This document shows positions 55,653 through 63,965 of a stretch of 64,000 nucleotides of DNA, piece by piece; position 1 is the first letter of the stretch, and each line of letters opens with the position of its first letter. The notes beneath the pieces were generated by a model that did no database searches, had not been told where the DNA came from, and saw only the letters and a program-made list of their open reading frames with translations. The DNA is taken from the NCBI RefSeq assembly GCF_007992435.1, contig NZ_BKAG01000025.1, positions 29,022 to 93,021 of the forward strand, given 5' to 3'. The position numbers and the translations under genes are program-made. The DNA comes from Prosthecobacter gellanilyticus (lineage in GTDB: Bacteria; Verrucomicrobiota; Verrucomicrobiia; Verrucomicrobiales; Verrucomicrobiaceae).

Positions 55653-55994
55653 ATGTCTTTCCGGAGAAACCGAGGCAAAGCGCAGGCATGGAATGCCTGG
55701 CAGGAGACCCATCGAGACAGGCTGATTGCATGGGGTGTTCCGCATGCGGTGCTCGAGCATGAAGCGAGCTGGAACTATTTCCTCGAACACGGTTATTTCA
55801 CCCCTCCTGGGAATGCTGAGCCGGTCATCGATGTTGATCGAATGGAGGAGGGGCTCGGGAAGAAGTTGTGTTTATTTCTTGAGAGCGACGATGCTGTTAG
55901 GACGAGTGATGCGTTGAACCGTCTTCAATATCTTTTGAAGAGGGGACGGCATGCTGAGCCTACGGGTGAGGATGTGTCTGTTTCCGAAGGTTGA
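55653..55994 (+). CDS. Small protein of unknown function
   Basis: 113 residues, charged, soluble. It has an aromatic-rich core (W-N-A-W-Q-E-T, W-G-V-P-H-A-V, W-N-Y-F-L-E-H-G-Y-F) and a helix L-N-R-L-Q-Y-L-L-K-R-G. I do not recognise it. It shares strand and close spacing with the S24-like gene. It looks real because of its amino-acid composition and its codon use, but support is limited. Confidence 0.55.
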   Translation: MSFRRNRGKAQAWNAWQETHRDRLIAWGVPHAVLEHEASWNYFLEHGYFTPPGNAEPVIDVDRMEEGLGKKLCLFLESDDAVRTSDALNRLQYLLKRGRHAEPTGEDVSVSEG

Positions 55995-56041
55995 CTCTCG
56001 TTCGTGCGGTCGAAGAGCCGCGAGGGGACTCGCGGACTACT

Positions 56042-56485
56042 TTACTTCCGCACCGGTTTCTGCGCTGTGATCCAGGCTTCTAAGCCGCCGTTGAGGAGGG
56101 AGAGTTGAGTGAAGCCTTTGGCGGCTAGTTTCTCGGCGGCGAGTTTGGAGCGGCCGCCGATGGCGCAGTAGATGAGGATGGGCTGGTCGACTTTGAGCTT
56201 GGCGGTTGCTTCCGTGAAGCTCTTGTCGTTGAGGAAGTCGGCCCAAACAGAGCCGGCGATGCGGCCTTGCTTTTTCTGCTCCCAGTCTTCCCTAACATCA
56301 AGGATGACAAGGTTGGGAGTGCTCTGGATGAGGGCAGCGGCGTCATCAGGGGCCAGCAGTTTCACGGAGGCTGGCAGTTTGATGAGGGGAGGATCGGTGC
56401 GGACGTTCTCCACCGGTGCTGGCGAGCAGGCAGCGATGAGCAGGCTGGCGAGGATTAGCAGAGCTGGAAGGTGGAGACGAGGCAT
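56042..56485 (-). CDS. Rhodanese-domain lipoprotein
   Basis: 147 residues. The lipobox L-L-I-A-A-C places the lipid-modified Cys at residue 20. The rhodanese domain follows with I-L-D-V-R-E-D-W-E, and the active-site loop Y-C-A-I-G-G-R-S with C107. It is exported and membrane-anchored and would move sulfane sulfur or bind oxyanions. It is 11 bp downstream of the double ModA-like protein on the same strand, so the two are very likely co-transcribed. Confidence 0.92.
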   Translation of the reverse strand: MPRLHLPALLILASLLIAACSPAPVENVRTDPPLIKLPASVKLLAPDDAAALIQSTPNLVILDVREDWEQKKQGRIAGSVWADFLNDKSFTEATAKLKVDQPILIYCAIGGRSKLAAEKLAAKGFTQLSLLNGGLEAWITAQKPVRK

Positions 56486-56496
56486 CGCGGTCGCTG

Positions 56497-58023
56497 TTAC
56501 TTTTGCTTGAGGTAGTCGGGGATCTCAAGCTGATCACTCTTCACAGGTGCGGTCTCGCCTTTCCAGACGAAGCCGGCTTTTTCAAAGCTTTCTTTGTGCG
56601 CGCGAAGGTAGGCGAGAAGGCGGTACCCGAGCGCGCTGTTCGGGGAGTCCTTGCGAACGGCGAAGGGTTGCACGGCCTTGGCTTTGTCGGCAGGCAGCGG
56701 GATGGCTTCGAAGTGATCGGGCTGGGACTGGATGTTTGTGCGATAGACGACGGCGGCATCGAGGGAGCCGGTGCGCAGCTGGTTGACGAGGAAGTCGCCA
56801 GTGGGGACCTGGCTGGAGGCGTTTTTCATGACGCTGTCGATCAGGTTCATGCTGCGGAGGATGCCTGCGGTCATGAAGCCGAGGGTGGACTGCTCGGCAT
56901 TGCAAACACCGACGCGGAGGCCGGTCTGAGCGAGGTCGGCGAGGGTTTTGATGCCTTTGGGATTGCCTTTCGGCACCGCGATGATGATCTCGGATTCGGT
57001 GAGCAGGATGGCTTCGGGGAAGTGCTCGGCGACGGGAGGGACGAAGCAGACATCGCAGGCATAGTAGACGTCCGGGAACTTGGGGTTCGTGGTGTCCTTC
57101 ATGGTCTTCATGGCGGCGCAGAGGATGCCGCAGCCGTTGAAGACGGTGGTGACGTCGATGCCTTCGTGATTGGCGAAGTCCTGCACGAGTTTTTCGATGG
57201 CGGGACGGTTCACACCGCCGCTGTAGAGGATGAGCTCGGGCTTCGCGGCCCATTTGTCACCACCAGCGGGTTGAAAACCTTGTTCGGCAAAGATGGCGCC
57301 GCCTTTTTCCGGGGCGGAGAGGTAGCGGGCGAACTTCAAGGTTTCCGCAGGAGAGGTGGCAAAGGTGAGGACGGCGGCGCTGGCTTTTTCGGCGTGGTTG
57401 GAGAGCTCGGGGACTTTGATGGCTTCGAGTCCGAACTGAGGGATGACGCTGTCCCAAACGAGCGCGGCATCGCTAGCGCCGAGTTTCACATCGGCGGCGA
57501 CCTCGGTGACGGTGGGCTTCATCACGGCGGCTTTTTTGGTCAGCACCTCCCAGCGGTCGCCGAGGAGTTTTTTGGAGACTTTGCCGATGCTGGCGGCCTC
57601 GGGATTGGTGAGCGCGAGCTTGATGTCGGGCTTCTCGAGATCGGCGAGGGTGGTGATGGCCTTGGGGTTGCCTTTGGCGACGGCGATCACGGGATGCTGG
57701 AGGGCGAGCGGGAGGACTTCGCGAGTGACATCGAGCTTCTGAGCATCGGCGAGGGAGCCGTCATCCGCAGCGATGAGGAGGTCGCCCTTCTTGGCGATGC
57801 GGAGCTGGCTGAGGAGGGTGGCGGTGCCGCCGAACTGGAGCTCGATGCGGGTGCCGGTTTCCTTTTCGTACTGGGCGGCGATGGTCTCGACGGGTTTTTT
57901 CAGGCCGGCGGCGCAGTAAACGGTGAGGCTGGAGGCCGGGCCATGGCCGGAGGGCTGGCGCAGGGCGAAGAAGGCGAGCGCGGCGGCGATGACGAGAAGG
58001 AGGAGGGCGAGGATCTTGCGCAT
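56497..58023 (-). CDS. Tandem-duplicated ModA-like substrate-binding protein
   Basis: 508 residues. A signal anchor at 1-22 is followed by two consecutive periplasmic-binding domains. The first (about 30-260) starts L-T-V-Y-C-A-A-G-L-K-K and has F-G-G-T-A-T-L-L-S-Q and D-L-L-I-A-A-D-D like molybdate-binding ModA. The second (about 265-505) starts L-I-L-Y-S-G-G-V-N and carries extra cysteines in N-G-C-G-I-L-C, Y-A-C-D-V-C and G-V-C-N-A-E-Q. No ABC permease or ATPase is nearby. Molybdate, tungstate or another oxyanion is a likely ligand, but a sensor or scavenging role is possible. The second domain may bind a metal. Confidence 0.85.
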   Translation of the reverse strand: MRKILALLLLVIAAALAFFALRQPSGHGPASSLTVYCAAGLKKPVETIAAQYEKETGTRIELQFGGTATLLSQLRIAKKGDLLIAADDGSLADAQKLDVTREVLPLALQHPVIAVAKGNPKAITTLADLEKPDIKLALTNPEAASIGKVSKKLLGDRWEVLTKKAAVMKPTVTEVAADVKLGASDAALVWDSVIPQFGLEAIKVPELSNHAEKASAAVLTFATSPAETLKFARYLSAPEKGGAIFAEQGFQPAGGDKWAAKPELILYSGGVNRPAIEKLVQDFANHEGIDVTTVFNGCGILCAAMKTMKDTTNPKFPDVYYACDVCFVPPVAEHFPEAILLTESEIIIAVPKGNPKGIKTLADLAQTGLRVGVCNAEQSTLGFMTAGILRSMNLIDSVMKNASSQVPTGDFLVNQLRTGSLDAAVVYRTNIQSQPDHFEAIPLPADKAKAVQPFAVRKDSPNSALGYRLLAYLRAHKESFEKAGFVWKGETAPVKSDQLEIPDYLKQK

Positions 58024-58081
58024 GGGAGGGACGGGGAGCCGCTTTTCTAAACTATAGAACTGGAAGTGTTATTGCAGTTGG

Positions 58082-58178
58082 GTGTGCATGGGGCGCGCTT
58101 TCAGCGCTTCGGGCTGTGGGGCGTGCCGGGTACCTAGGGCTAGACGCCCTAGGCTGGTATGGGGCGCTTTGGCGCTCA
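58082..58178 (+). repeat. REP-B repeat, copy 2
   Basis: This copy has the GCGC-TTTCA-GCGC hairpin, CCTAGGGC-TAGAC-GCCCTAGG, and GGGGCGC-TTT-GGCGC. It matches 43577-43673 and 63761-63860 apart from the middle spacer. It begins about 60 bp before the ModA-like gene start (minus strand). Confidence 0.88.
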
Positions 58179-58208
58179 GATGAGAGCGGGAGGGATGTGC
58201 AGGGCGTG

Positions 58209-58349
58209 GTGAGTGCGAGATGTCCTGAGGGAAAACTTACGTTTTCTGCTACCAAGAGGTGCGGATGCGCTCAGTTGGTCGCCTTTGGTGAGGTGCGGGT
58301 GTGAGGTGAGTTTGAGATGCTTTGAGGGAAAACTCACGTTTTCCTCTAC
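58209..58349 (+). repeat. Direct repeat pair of about 44 bp
   Basis: Two direct copies, 58209-58252 and 58306-58349, share GTGAG, GAGATG, TTGAGGGAAAACT-ACGTTTTC-GCTAC-like sequence. Each ends with a small GAAAAC/GTTTTC hairpin. The second copy runs into the 3' end of the DUF3592 gene. Together with the REP-B copy these explain most of the gap 58024-58345. Confidence 0.75.
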
Positions 58350-58849
58350 ATCGGGCGTGAAGGGCGGAGGGCGCCCCAGGTCATGCGGAGGCCGCCGACG
58401 ACGAAGAGGAGGGGGAACCAGATGGAGTAGAGGGCGGCGCGGGTATCGTGCTTGAGGACGGAGACGGTGGGATCGGTGGGATTGACGAAGCAGGTGTGCT
58501 CGGAGCCGACGGGGAAGGGTTCGATCTTTTTAAAAGCGAGGTCCTCGTGCTGGCTGGGGCTGTCGACACGCTTGATGCGGGTGCCGGTCATGGGCTTGCC
58601 ATCGAGGGTGAAGGAATAATGAACGATGGGTTTGAAGACGAAGTTCGAATTCGGTGTGGGGCGCTCTTTCTCCAGGCGTGAGGCGATGATGTGGCAGGGC
58701 AATGGAGTCCAGCGGCGGGTTTCCTCGGCCCGCTGCCAGGCGGTCCAGAGCACCCAGGTGAAGACGGCGCCGCCCAGAGCGAGGGTGAGGCCCATGGAGG
58801 CGAGCCAGAGGCGGCCGGCGGTGGAAGACGAGGTGTTGTCAGACATCAT
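58346..58849 (-). CDS. DUF3592 membrane protein
   Basis: 167 residues with two transmembrane helices (about 13-35 and 137-158). Between them is a beta-rich domain with W-T-P-L-P-C-H-I-I, F-K-P-I-V-H-Y-S-F-T-L-D-G and C-F-V-N-P-T-D-P-T-V-S-V-L. This is the usual pattern of DUF3592 proteins. Function unknown; an envelope protein is likely. It is divergent from recJ with 66 bp between starts. Confidence 0.85.
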   Translation of the reverse strand: MMSDNTSSSTAGRLWLASMGLTLALGGAVFTWVLWTAWQRAEETRRWTPLPCHIIASRLEKERPTPNSNFVFKPIVHYSFTLDGKPMTGTRIKRVDSPSQHEDLAFKKIEPFPVGSEHTCFVNPTDPTVSVLKHDTRAALYSIWFPLLFVVGGLRMTWGALRPSRPM

Positions 58850-58915
58850 TCAGAGCGATGCTTTGACTACCCCACGCGCCTGTTGCATACAAGGAGGTTA
58901 CACTTTTCGCACCTT

Positions 58916-60643
58916 ATGGCTCTCGCCTCTGAACTCCCACTGCCCACCACGCGCCCCCCGCGCTGGGTAGTCAAGCCAGTGGCCGAGGGAGTGGACCAAC
59001 TCGCGGCAGATACGGGGCTTCCAAGGGTGCTATGCGCGCTTCTTGCCCAGCGCGGGCATACCACGCCAGGGCTGATTCGTGACTTTCTCGTGCCGAAGCT
59101 GGCGACCCTGGGTGATCCGAATGTGCTGCCGGAGATGCCGCAGGCGGTAGAACGCATCCTGCAGGCGGTGGACCAGGGGCAAAAGGTGGCGCTGTATGGC
59201 GACTATGACGTGGATGGTGTGACCTCCATGTCCCTGATGTATCTCACGCTGCGGGCCTATGGTGTGAAGCCGCATCTCTTCCTGCCTTCACGCATGGATG
59301 AAGGGTATGGGCTGAGCCTGGATGGTTTTGCGCGGTTGTTTGAGGAGTTTGGCAAGCCGGACCTGCTGCTGGCGCTGGACTGCGGCACGACCTCCATCAA
59401 GGAACTGAAGTGGCTGCATGAGCAGGGCGTGGACTGTGTGATCGTGGATCACCATGAGCTCTCTCCTGATGGCCGGCCGGAATGCATGGCGCTGGTGAAT
59501 CCGAAGCTCGGGCAGGGTTTTCATTATTTCTGCACGGCGGGTCTCGTTTTCAAAGTGGCGCATGCACTGCTGAAGGCTCGACGGGTGCCGGAGTTTGATC
59601 TCAAAAGCACGCTGGACCTGGTGGCGCTCGGCACCGTGGCGGACCTGGTGCCGCTGGTGGATGAAAACCGGCTGCTGGTGCGTCGTGGCCTGGAGGCGCT
59701 AGGGCAGACTGAGCGCGTGGGCATTCGTGCGCTGAAGGAAGCGGCGGGTGTGGATGGCTTTTTGCAAACGCATCATGTGAGCTTTCGTCTCGGACCGCGG
59801 CTGAATGCAGCGGGACGTCTGGACACGGCTTTTACTTCATTGCAATTGTTGTTAGCCGAAGATCCGGTCAAGGCGGCGGAGTTTGCAGCGCTGCTGGAGA
59901 GTCATAATCGCGACCGGCAGGCGGTGGAGCTGAATGTCTACAACGAGGCTGAGCAGCAGTTGCTGGCGCTCGGAGATCTGGACCAGCATCACGCGATCGT
60001 TCTGGGGTCGCGGAACTGGCACCCGGGTGTGGTGGGCATTGTGGCCTCGCGCATCTCACGCATCGCGAACCGGCCGACGATCCTGTTTTCCTTTGATGAA
60101 AACGGCATGGGCAAGGGCAGCGGTCGCAGCATTCCCGGCTTCTCTCTGGTAGAGGCGATCGATATCTGCCGTGAGCACATTGTGCGCGGTGGTGGTCATG
60201 CCATGGCGGCGGGTGTCTCCATCAAGGAGGAGAATCTGGATGTGTTTCGCGTGGCGTTCTGCGATGCGGCGCGCAAGGCGCTGACGGATGAAGCTCTGAC
60301 ACCTGTGCTGGAGATGGACGCGGAGGTGCGCTTTGCGGACTTCACGTATGATTTCCTGCAGAACTTCCGGCTCATGGAGCCCTTCGGCCAGCAGAACTCG
60401 GAGCCTGTGTTTCTCTGCCGGCGTGTAACGCCGCGTCTGCCTGGGCGCACGATGAAGGACAAGCATCTGCGGGTGATGCTGACGCAGGATGGGGTGAGCA
60501 TGGAGGCGCGCTGGTTCAATGCACCGCTGCAGAACCTGCCGAAAGCGCCGTGGGACATCGCCATGCGTGTGCAGCGGAACTTCTGGCGTGGTGAGGAGCA
60601 GTGGCAGCTGACGCTGGATGCGGTGAAGAGCTCGGAGATGTAA
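58916..60643 (+). CDS. recJ: Single-stranded-DNA-specific exonuclease RecJ
   Basis: 575 residues from the ATG at 58916; an AGGAGG lies 18-24 bp upstream, rather far for this start. DHH phosphoesterase motifs are A-L-Y-G-D-Y-D-V-D-G-V-T-S, L-L-A-L-D-C-G-T-T and C-V-I-V-D-H-H-E-L. The DHHA1 domain has G-P-R-L-N-A-A-G-R-L-D-T-A and S-G-R-S-I-P-G-F-S; G-G-G-H-A-M-A-A-G follows. It degrades single-stranded DNA 5' to 3' in recombination and mismatch repair. All catalytic motifs are present. Confidence 0.96.
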   Translation: MALASELPLPTTRPPRWVVKPVAEGVDQLAADTGLPRVLCALLAQRGHTTPGLIRDFLVPKLATLGDPNVLPEMPQAVERILQAVDQGQKVALYGDYDVDGVTSMSLMYLTLRAYGVKPHLFLPSRMDEGYGLSLDGFARLFEEFGKPDLLLALDCGTTSIKELKWLHEQGVDCVIVDHHELSPDGRPECMALVNPKLGQGFHYFCTAGLVFKVAHALLKARRVPEFDLKSTLDLVALGTVADLVPLVDENRLLVRRGLEALGQTERVGIRALKEAAGVDGFLQTHHVSFRLGPRLNAAGRLDTAFTSLQLLLAEDPVKAAEFAALLESHNRDRQAVELNVYNEAEQQLLALGDLDQHHAIVLGSRNWHPGVVGIVASRISRIANRPTILFSFDENGMGKGSGRSIPGFSLVEAIDICREHIVRGGGHAMAAGVSIKEENLDVFRVAFCDAARKALTDEALTPVLEMDAEVRFADFTYDFLQNFRLMEPFGQQNSEPVFLCRRVTPRLPGRTMKDKHLRVMLTQDGVSMEARWFNAPLQNLPKAPWDIAMRVQRNFWRGEEQWQLTLDAVKSSEM

Positions 60644-60658
60644 CGACAGACTTAGTTC

Positions 60659-61432
60659 ATGCGCTTTCTCGACAAACTTGAATCTCGTTTCGGGCGCCTT
60701 GCGGTTCCTGGACTCATGTCATTCATCGCCCTTCTGCATGTGGGGATCTTCTTCACGTTCCTGGTGATGACGCCTCAGGCGGCCGGCGGGATCGTGAGTC
60801 TTTTGCTGCTTCATGGAGGCCTCATTCTCCATGGTCAGGTATGGCGGGCTGTGTCCTTTATTTTTGTGCCGGAGAGCAGCCTTCTGGCTGTGGTTTTCGG
60901 GGCCATGTTCCTGAGTTGGTTAGGTCGTGGCCTGGAGGAGGCCTGGGGAGCGTTCCGGCTTTGGGTCTATTTTGGAGGCGGCATGCTGGCCATGGTCATT
61001 GGCTCCATGATTTTTGGCTATGTGGCGACGGGTCTGTTCTTGTTTTCGACCGTGCTGCTGGCCTTTGCGATGTACTTCCCGAACGAGGAGATCCGGATGT
61101 ATTTTTTTATTCCTATCAAGGTTAGCTGGCTTGCCTGGCTGGATGTCGCGGCCGTGGTGCTCTTTGTCATGAAGGAGCCATCCGCGTTCTGGATGGTCTT
61201 CTTTTCGCACCTAAACTTTCTGGTCACCTTCGGTCCTGGTTTTATCAAGGACCGTGCGCATATGGCGAAGGTGGGGAACCGGCGCTCGCGGTTTCAGGAG
61301 GCCACGCGGCCGGCGGCGGCGTTTTTCCATCAGTGCGTGGTGTGCGGGAAGACGGATGTGGATGATCCGACGCTGGATTTTCGTGTGAATGATTCCGGGG
61401 ATGAGGTGTGCTCGATCTGCCGGAAGCGTTAG
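60659..61432 (+). CDS. Rhomboid-like membrane protein with C-terminal zinc ribbon, catalytic residues absent
   Basis: 257 residues with six hydrophobic segments. The G-Q-V-W-R-A-V-S-F-I-F-V-P stretch resembles the rhomboid W-R motif between the first helices, and the layout of helices fits. The catalytic G-x-S-G is not present (the segment reads L-F-L-F-S-T-V-L-L-A-F-A), and no matching His is found. The C-terminus has C-V-V-C-G and C-S-I-C-R, a likely zinc ribbon. It is 15 bp after recJ. Probably a membrane pseudo-protease or adaptor. Confidence 0.72.
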   Translation: MRFLDKLESRFGRLAVPGLMSFIALLHVGIFFTFLVMTPQAAGGIVSLLLLHGGLILHGQVWRAVSFIFVPESSLLAVVFGAMFLSWLGRGLEEAWGAFRLWVYFGGGMLAMVIGSMIFGYVATGLFLFSTVLLAFAMYFPNEEIRMYFFIPIKVSWLAWLDVAAVVLFVMKEPSAFWMVFFSHLNFLVTFGPGFIKDRAHMAKVGNRRSRFQEATRPAAAFFHQCVVCGKTDVDDPTLDFRVNDSGDEVCSICRKR

Positions 61433-61451
61433 TTCGCGGTTCTCAGTTGCC

Positions 61452-61513
61452 CACGGAACACACGGAAAAGGAAACCGTTTCTGAGGGCTGGGTCGGCTTC
61501 CGTGTGTTCCGTA
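61452..61513. repeat. Inverted repeat with 16-bp arms
   Basis: Arms 61452-61467 and 61498-61513 read ACGGAACACACGGAA and its complement, around a 30-base loop. The same ACGGAACACNCGGAA word recurs near 63710-63735. It lies between the convergent rhomboid-like and moaB genes. Confidence 0.75.
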
Positions 61514-61570
61514 GGCCATCTTCAATCCAGTTCACCGCGAGAGGAAGGATTAACGCAAGAGGGCCTTTGC

Positions 61571-62050
61571 TCAGCAGCTTGTGGGTACCCTTTGTGCCAG
61601 CTTCACGGCGTGGGGGATGGCGCCTAACACGAAGCTTAGACAGTCGACGGCGCCTTGGGGTTTGCCGGGGAGGGCGATGACGAGGGAACGTGAGACGACG
61701 GCGGCGAGGCTGCGGGAGAGGATGGCGTTCGGCGTGAGGTCGAGGGACTTCATGCGCATGAGCTCGCCGAAGCCGGGGATCTCGACGCGCATGATGCCGC
61801 GGATGGCTTCGGGGGTGACATCTCGCTCGGCAATGCCGGTGCCGCCGGTGGTGAGGATGAGGCCGCAGCCTTGGTCACTCAGGGACTGGATGGCCATCTG
61901 GATGGCGTTGAGGTCGTCCGGCACGATGACCTCGGCGTGGACAGTCCAGCCGTGACCCTGCGCGGCCTGGCGGAGTGCGGGGCCGCCGAGGTCTTCGTAG
62001 ATGCCCTGGCTGGCGCGGTCGGAGATGGTGATGATGCCGGTTTGAATCAT
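61571..62050 (-). CDS. MoaB/Mog-type molybdopterin biosynthesis protein
   Basis: 159 residues from the ATG at 62050, which follows an AAAGGA stretch; an ATG four codons earlier (62062) is also possible. Motifs are I-I-T-I-S-D-R-A-S, the nucleotide-binding loop L-T-T-G-G-T-G-I-A-E-R-D-V-T-P-E, and I-A-L-P-G-K-P-Q-G-A. These fit the MoaB/Mog/MoeA adenylyl-transfer domain that activates molybdopterin for metal insertion. It is not clear whether this is the functional Mog or the accessory MoaB type. No other molybdenum-cofactor gene is adjacent. Confidence 0.9.
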   Translation of the reverse strand: MIQTGIITISDRASQGIYEDLGGPALRQAAQGHGWTVHAEVIVPDDLNAIQMAIQSLSDQGCGLILTTGGTGIAERDVTPEAIRGIMRVEIPGFGELMRMKSLDLTPNAILSRSLAAVVSRSLVIALPGKPQGAVDCLSFVLGAIPHAVKLAQRVPTSC

Positions 62051-62140
62051 GGTCCTTTCCATAACGATAGGTGAGGCGGTGCCAAGGCAGGATTTGGTTT
62101 TGGGTGGTTGCGGACTCGGGAGTAGTGCGGGGTTGTTTTT

Positions 62141-62192
62141 TACAGGATTAACAGGATTAACAGGATTAACAGGATTCAGGATTAACAGGATC
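62141..62192 (+). repeat. Short tandem repeat (ACAGGATTA units)
   Basis: Six copies of a 9-10 base unit close to ACAGGATTA occur between 62141 and 62192. A reverse-complement word (GATCCTGTGAATCTTG) follows near 62219-62236, so the transcript could fold. It lies between the divergent moaB-like and lolC/E-like genes. There is no coding content. Confidence 0.8.
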
Positions 62193-62325
62193 AGAGGGTG
62201 GTTGGATGGGCATCATGTTGATCCTGTGAATCTTGTTTTTTGAAGGGTGGTGGTCAGGGGCGTAAATTTCGATGCAAAACAGAGATTGGCAGAGGGGTGG
62301 GAGTCGGCATGGTGGGGGGAATCTC

Positions 62326-63627
62326 ATGTTGTCCAAGGCTCCGATTTTTCTCGCTCTCCGGTATTTGAAGCCGCGCCGGTCATTTGTGTCGGTGATCACC
62401 GTGGTTTCGGTGATCGGTGTGGCGGTGGGAGTGCTGATGATGATTGTGGTACGCGCGGTGATGCTGGGCTTTGAGGCGGACTTCCGTGAGACGCTGATGG
62501 GCACGAAGCCGCATGTGCTGCTGCGCCAGGAGGCGGGGCAGGATGGCGGTGGTGGCAAAGGGCCTGCATGGCAGGGTGTGCTGGAGCAGATGAAGGCGAA
62601 GGCGGGTGTGGTTTCGGCGACACCTTTTGCCGGTGGTGAGCTGTATGCGGCGAACGGTGACCGCCAGACGGTGGTCAAGCCTGTCCTGGGCATTCCGGCT
62701 GCGGAAGCTCAAGGATACATGCGCAAGCTGACGCCGCATTTGCTGGCGGGCTCTCTAGACATGCCAGATGGGACGATTGTGCTGACGGACCGGCATTTGC
62801 AGGATCTGGAGCTGAGCCCGGGTGATGAGGTGAGTGTGTATGCGGGGCCGAATGTGAACGAGGCGGTGCGCAGCTACTCGGATGCGAATGACGAGGATGA
62901 TGACAAGAAGCGGCAGGCGATGATCGACAAAATCAGCCTGCATCCGCAGAAGCTGACGATCTCGGGTGTGCTGCAGTCGGATCAGTTAGGCTTTGCGGGC
63001 TATGTGTCTCTGCGCACGGGGCAGGCTTTGTTCCAACTCGGTGGGAACGTGACGGGGATTGCCATTGAACTGGCGGAGCCGCAGAGGGCAGGGGAGATCG
63101 CGCCGATGCTGCTGAAGGATGTGCCGGGCTGGACGGCGGAGCTGTGGTCGGACGAGGACAAGGCGCGTCTGGCGGCGATGCAGAATGAGCAGACGATGAT
63201 GCAACTGGTGCTGTTCATCATCGCGCTGGTGGCGGCGTTTTCCGTGATGAATGTGACGATCACGGTGACGACGCAGAAGCGTCATGAGATCGGCATGCTG
63301 GCGGCGCTGGGCTGCACGCGCGGACAGATCACGAATGTGTTTCTATTGCAGGCGACGATCGTGGGTGTGTTGGGGACGGCCAGCGGATTAGGCGGGAGCA
63401 TGCTGGTGCTCTGGCTGCGCAATGATTTACGTCAATGGCTGGCCGTGCTGACGGGTGGTCAGGTGCATGCGGTGGAGGGTGTTTTCCTTTCGACGATTCC
63501 GGCGCATGTGGATCCGGAGCACGTGATGTGGACGTGTGGGATCTCGATCCTGCTGTGCATTGTGGCGGGGTGGTTGCCGGCGTGGTTTGCGGCGCGGATG
63601 GAGCCGGCGGAGGCGCTGAGGGACTAG
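62326..63627 (+). CDS. LolC/LolE-type (MacB/FtsX-like) ABC transporter permease
   Basis: 433 residues from the ATG at 62326, which follows a GGGGGGA ribosome-binding stretch. One N-terminal transmembrane helix with F-V-S-V-I-T-V-V-S-V-I-G-V-A-V-G is followed by a periplasmic domain of about 230 residues. Three C-terminal helices (about 290-425) come next, including F-I-I-A-L-V-A-A-F-S-V-M-N, K-R-H-E-I-G-M-L-A-A-L-G and L-L-Q-A-T-I-V-G-V-L-G. This is the LolC/E permease pattern, which extracts lipoproteins from the inner membrane with LolD. No ATPase gene follows; the next 370 bp are repeats. Confidence 0.92.
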   Translation: MLSKAPIFLALRYLKPRRSFVSVITVVSVIGVAVGVLMMIVVRAVMLGFEADFRETLMGTKPHVLLRQEAGQDGGGGKGPAWQGVLEQMKAKAGVVSATPFAGGELYAANGDRQTVVKPVLGIPAAEAQGYMRKLTPHLLAGSLDMPDGTIVLTDRHLQDLELSPGDEVSVYAGPNVNEAVRSYSDANDEDDDKKRQAMIDKISLHPQKLTISGVLQSDQLGFAGYVSLRTGQALFQLGGNVTGIAIELAEPQRAGEIAPMLLKDVPGWTAELWSDEDKARLAAMQNEQTMMQLVLFIIALVAAFSVMNVTITVTTQKRHEIGMLAALGCTRGQITNVFLLQATIVGVLGTASGLGGSMLVLWLRNDLRQWLAVLTGGQVHAVEGVFLSTIPAHVDPEHVMWTCGISILLCIVAGWLPAWFAARMEPAEALRD

Positions 63628-63760
63628 CCGTTTGCAGTTGTTTACGGTGGTTGACGGTTGTTTACAGTGGTTTTTCAGAAGGGGGAGACAGGCCGGTTTC
63701 GGAGGGCCTACGGAACACGCGGAAGACACGGAAAGGGGATCCAGGCGGATGGAGGTTGTG

Positions 63761-63860
63761 GGTGCATGGGGCGCGCTTTCAGCGCTTGGCGGTGGGTGCG
63801 TGCGGAAGAACCTAGGGCTAGACGCCCTAGGCTGGTATGGGGCGCGCCTTTGGCGCTCAG
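63761..63860 (+). repeat. REP-B repeat, copy 3
   Basis: This copy carries the same hairpins as the other two: GCGC-TTTCA-GCGC, CCTAGGGC-TAGAC-GCCCTAGG and GCGCC-TTT-GGCGC. Before it, 63630-63672 is a short degenerate repeat (GTTTACGGTGG, GTTGACGG, GTTTACAGTGG), and 63706-63735 repeats the ACGGAACAC word. No gene is seen in 63628-64000. Confidence 0.88.
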
Positions 63861-63965
63861 AGGTGGTATTTTGACACGCTTTTAGTTAGTTGATTTTGGG
63901 GCGTGATGAAGCGTGGACGTGGCCTTGATGCGCACAAGGCTTCCGATTTTTTGCGGGTGCTGTGT

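Noticed and set aside
56503..58050. 515-codon plus-strand open frame
   Set aside because: Antisense to the double ModA gene; Gly/Asp/Glu-rich repetitive translation is the mirror of the real codons.
62141..62192. Possible CRISPR array
   Set aside because: The units are 9-10 bases with no spacers; it is a simple tandem repeat.
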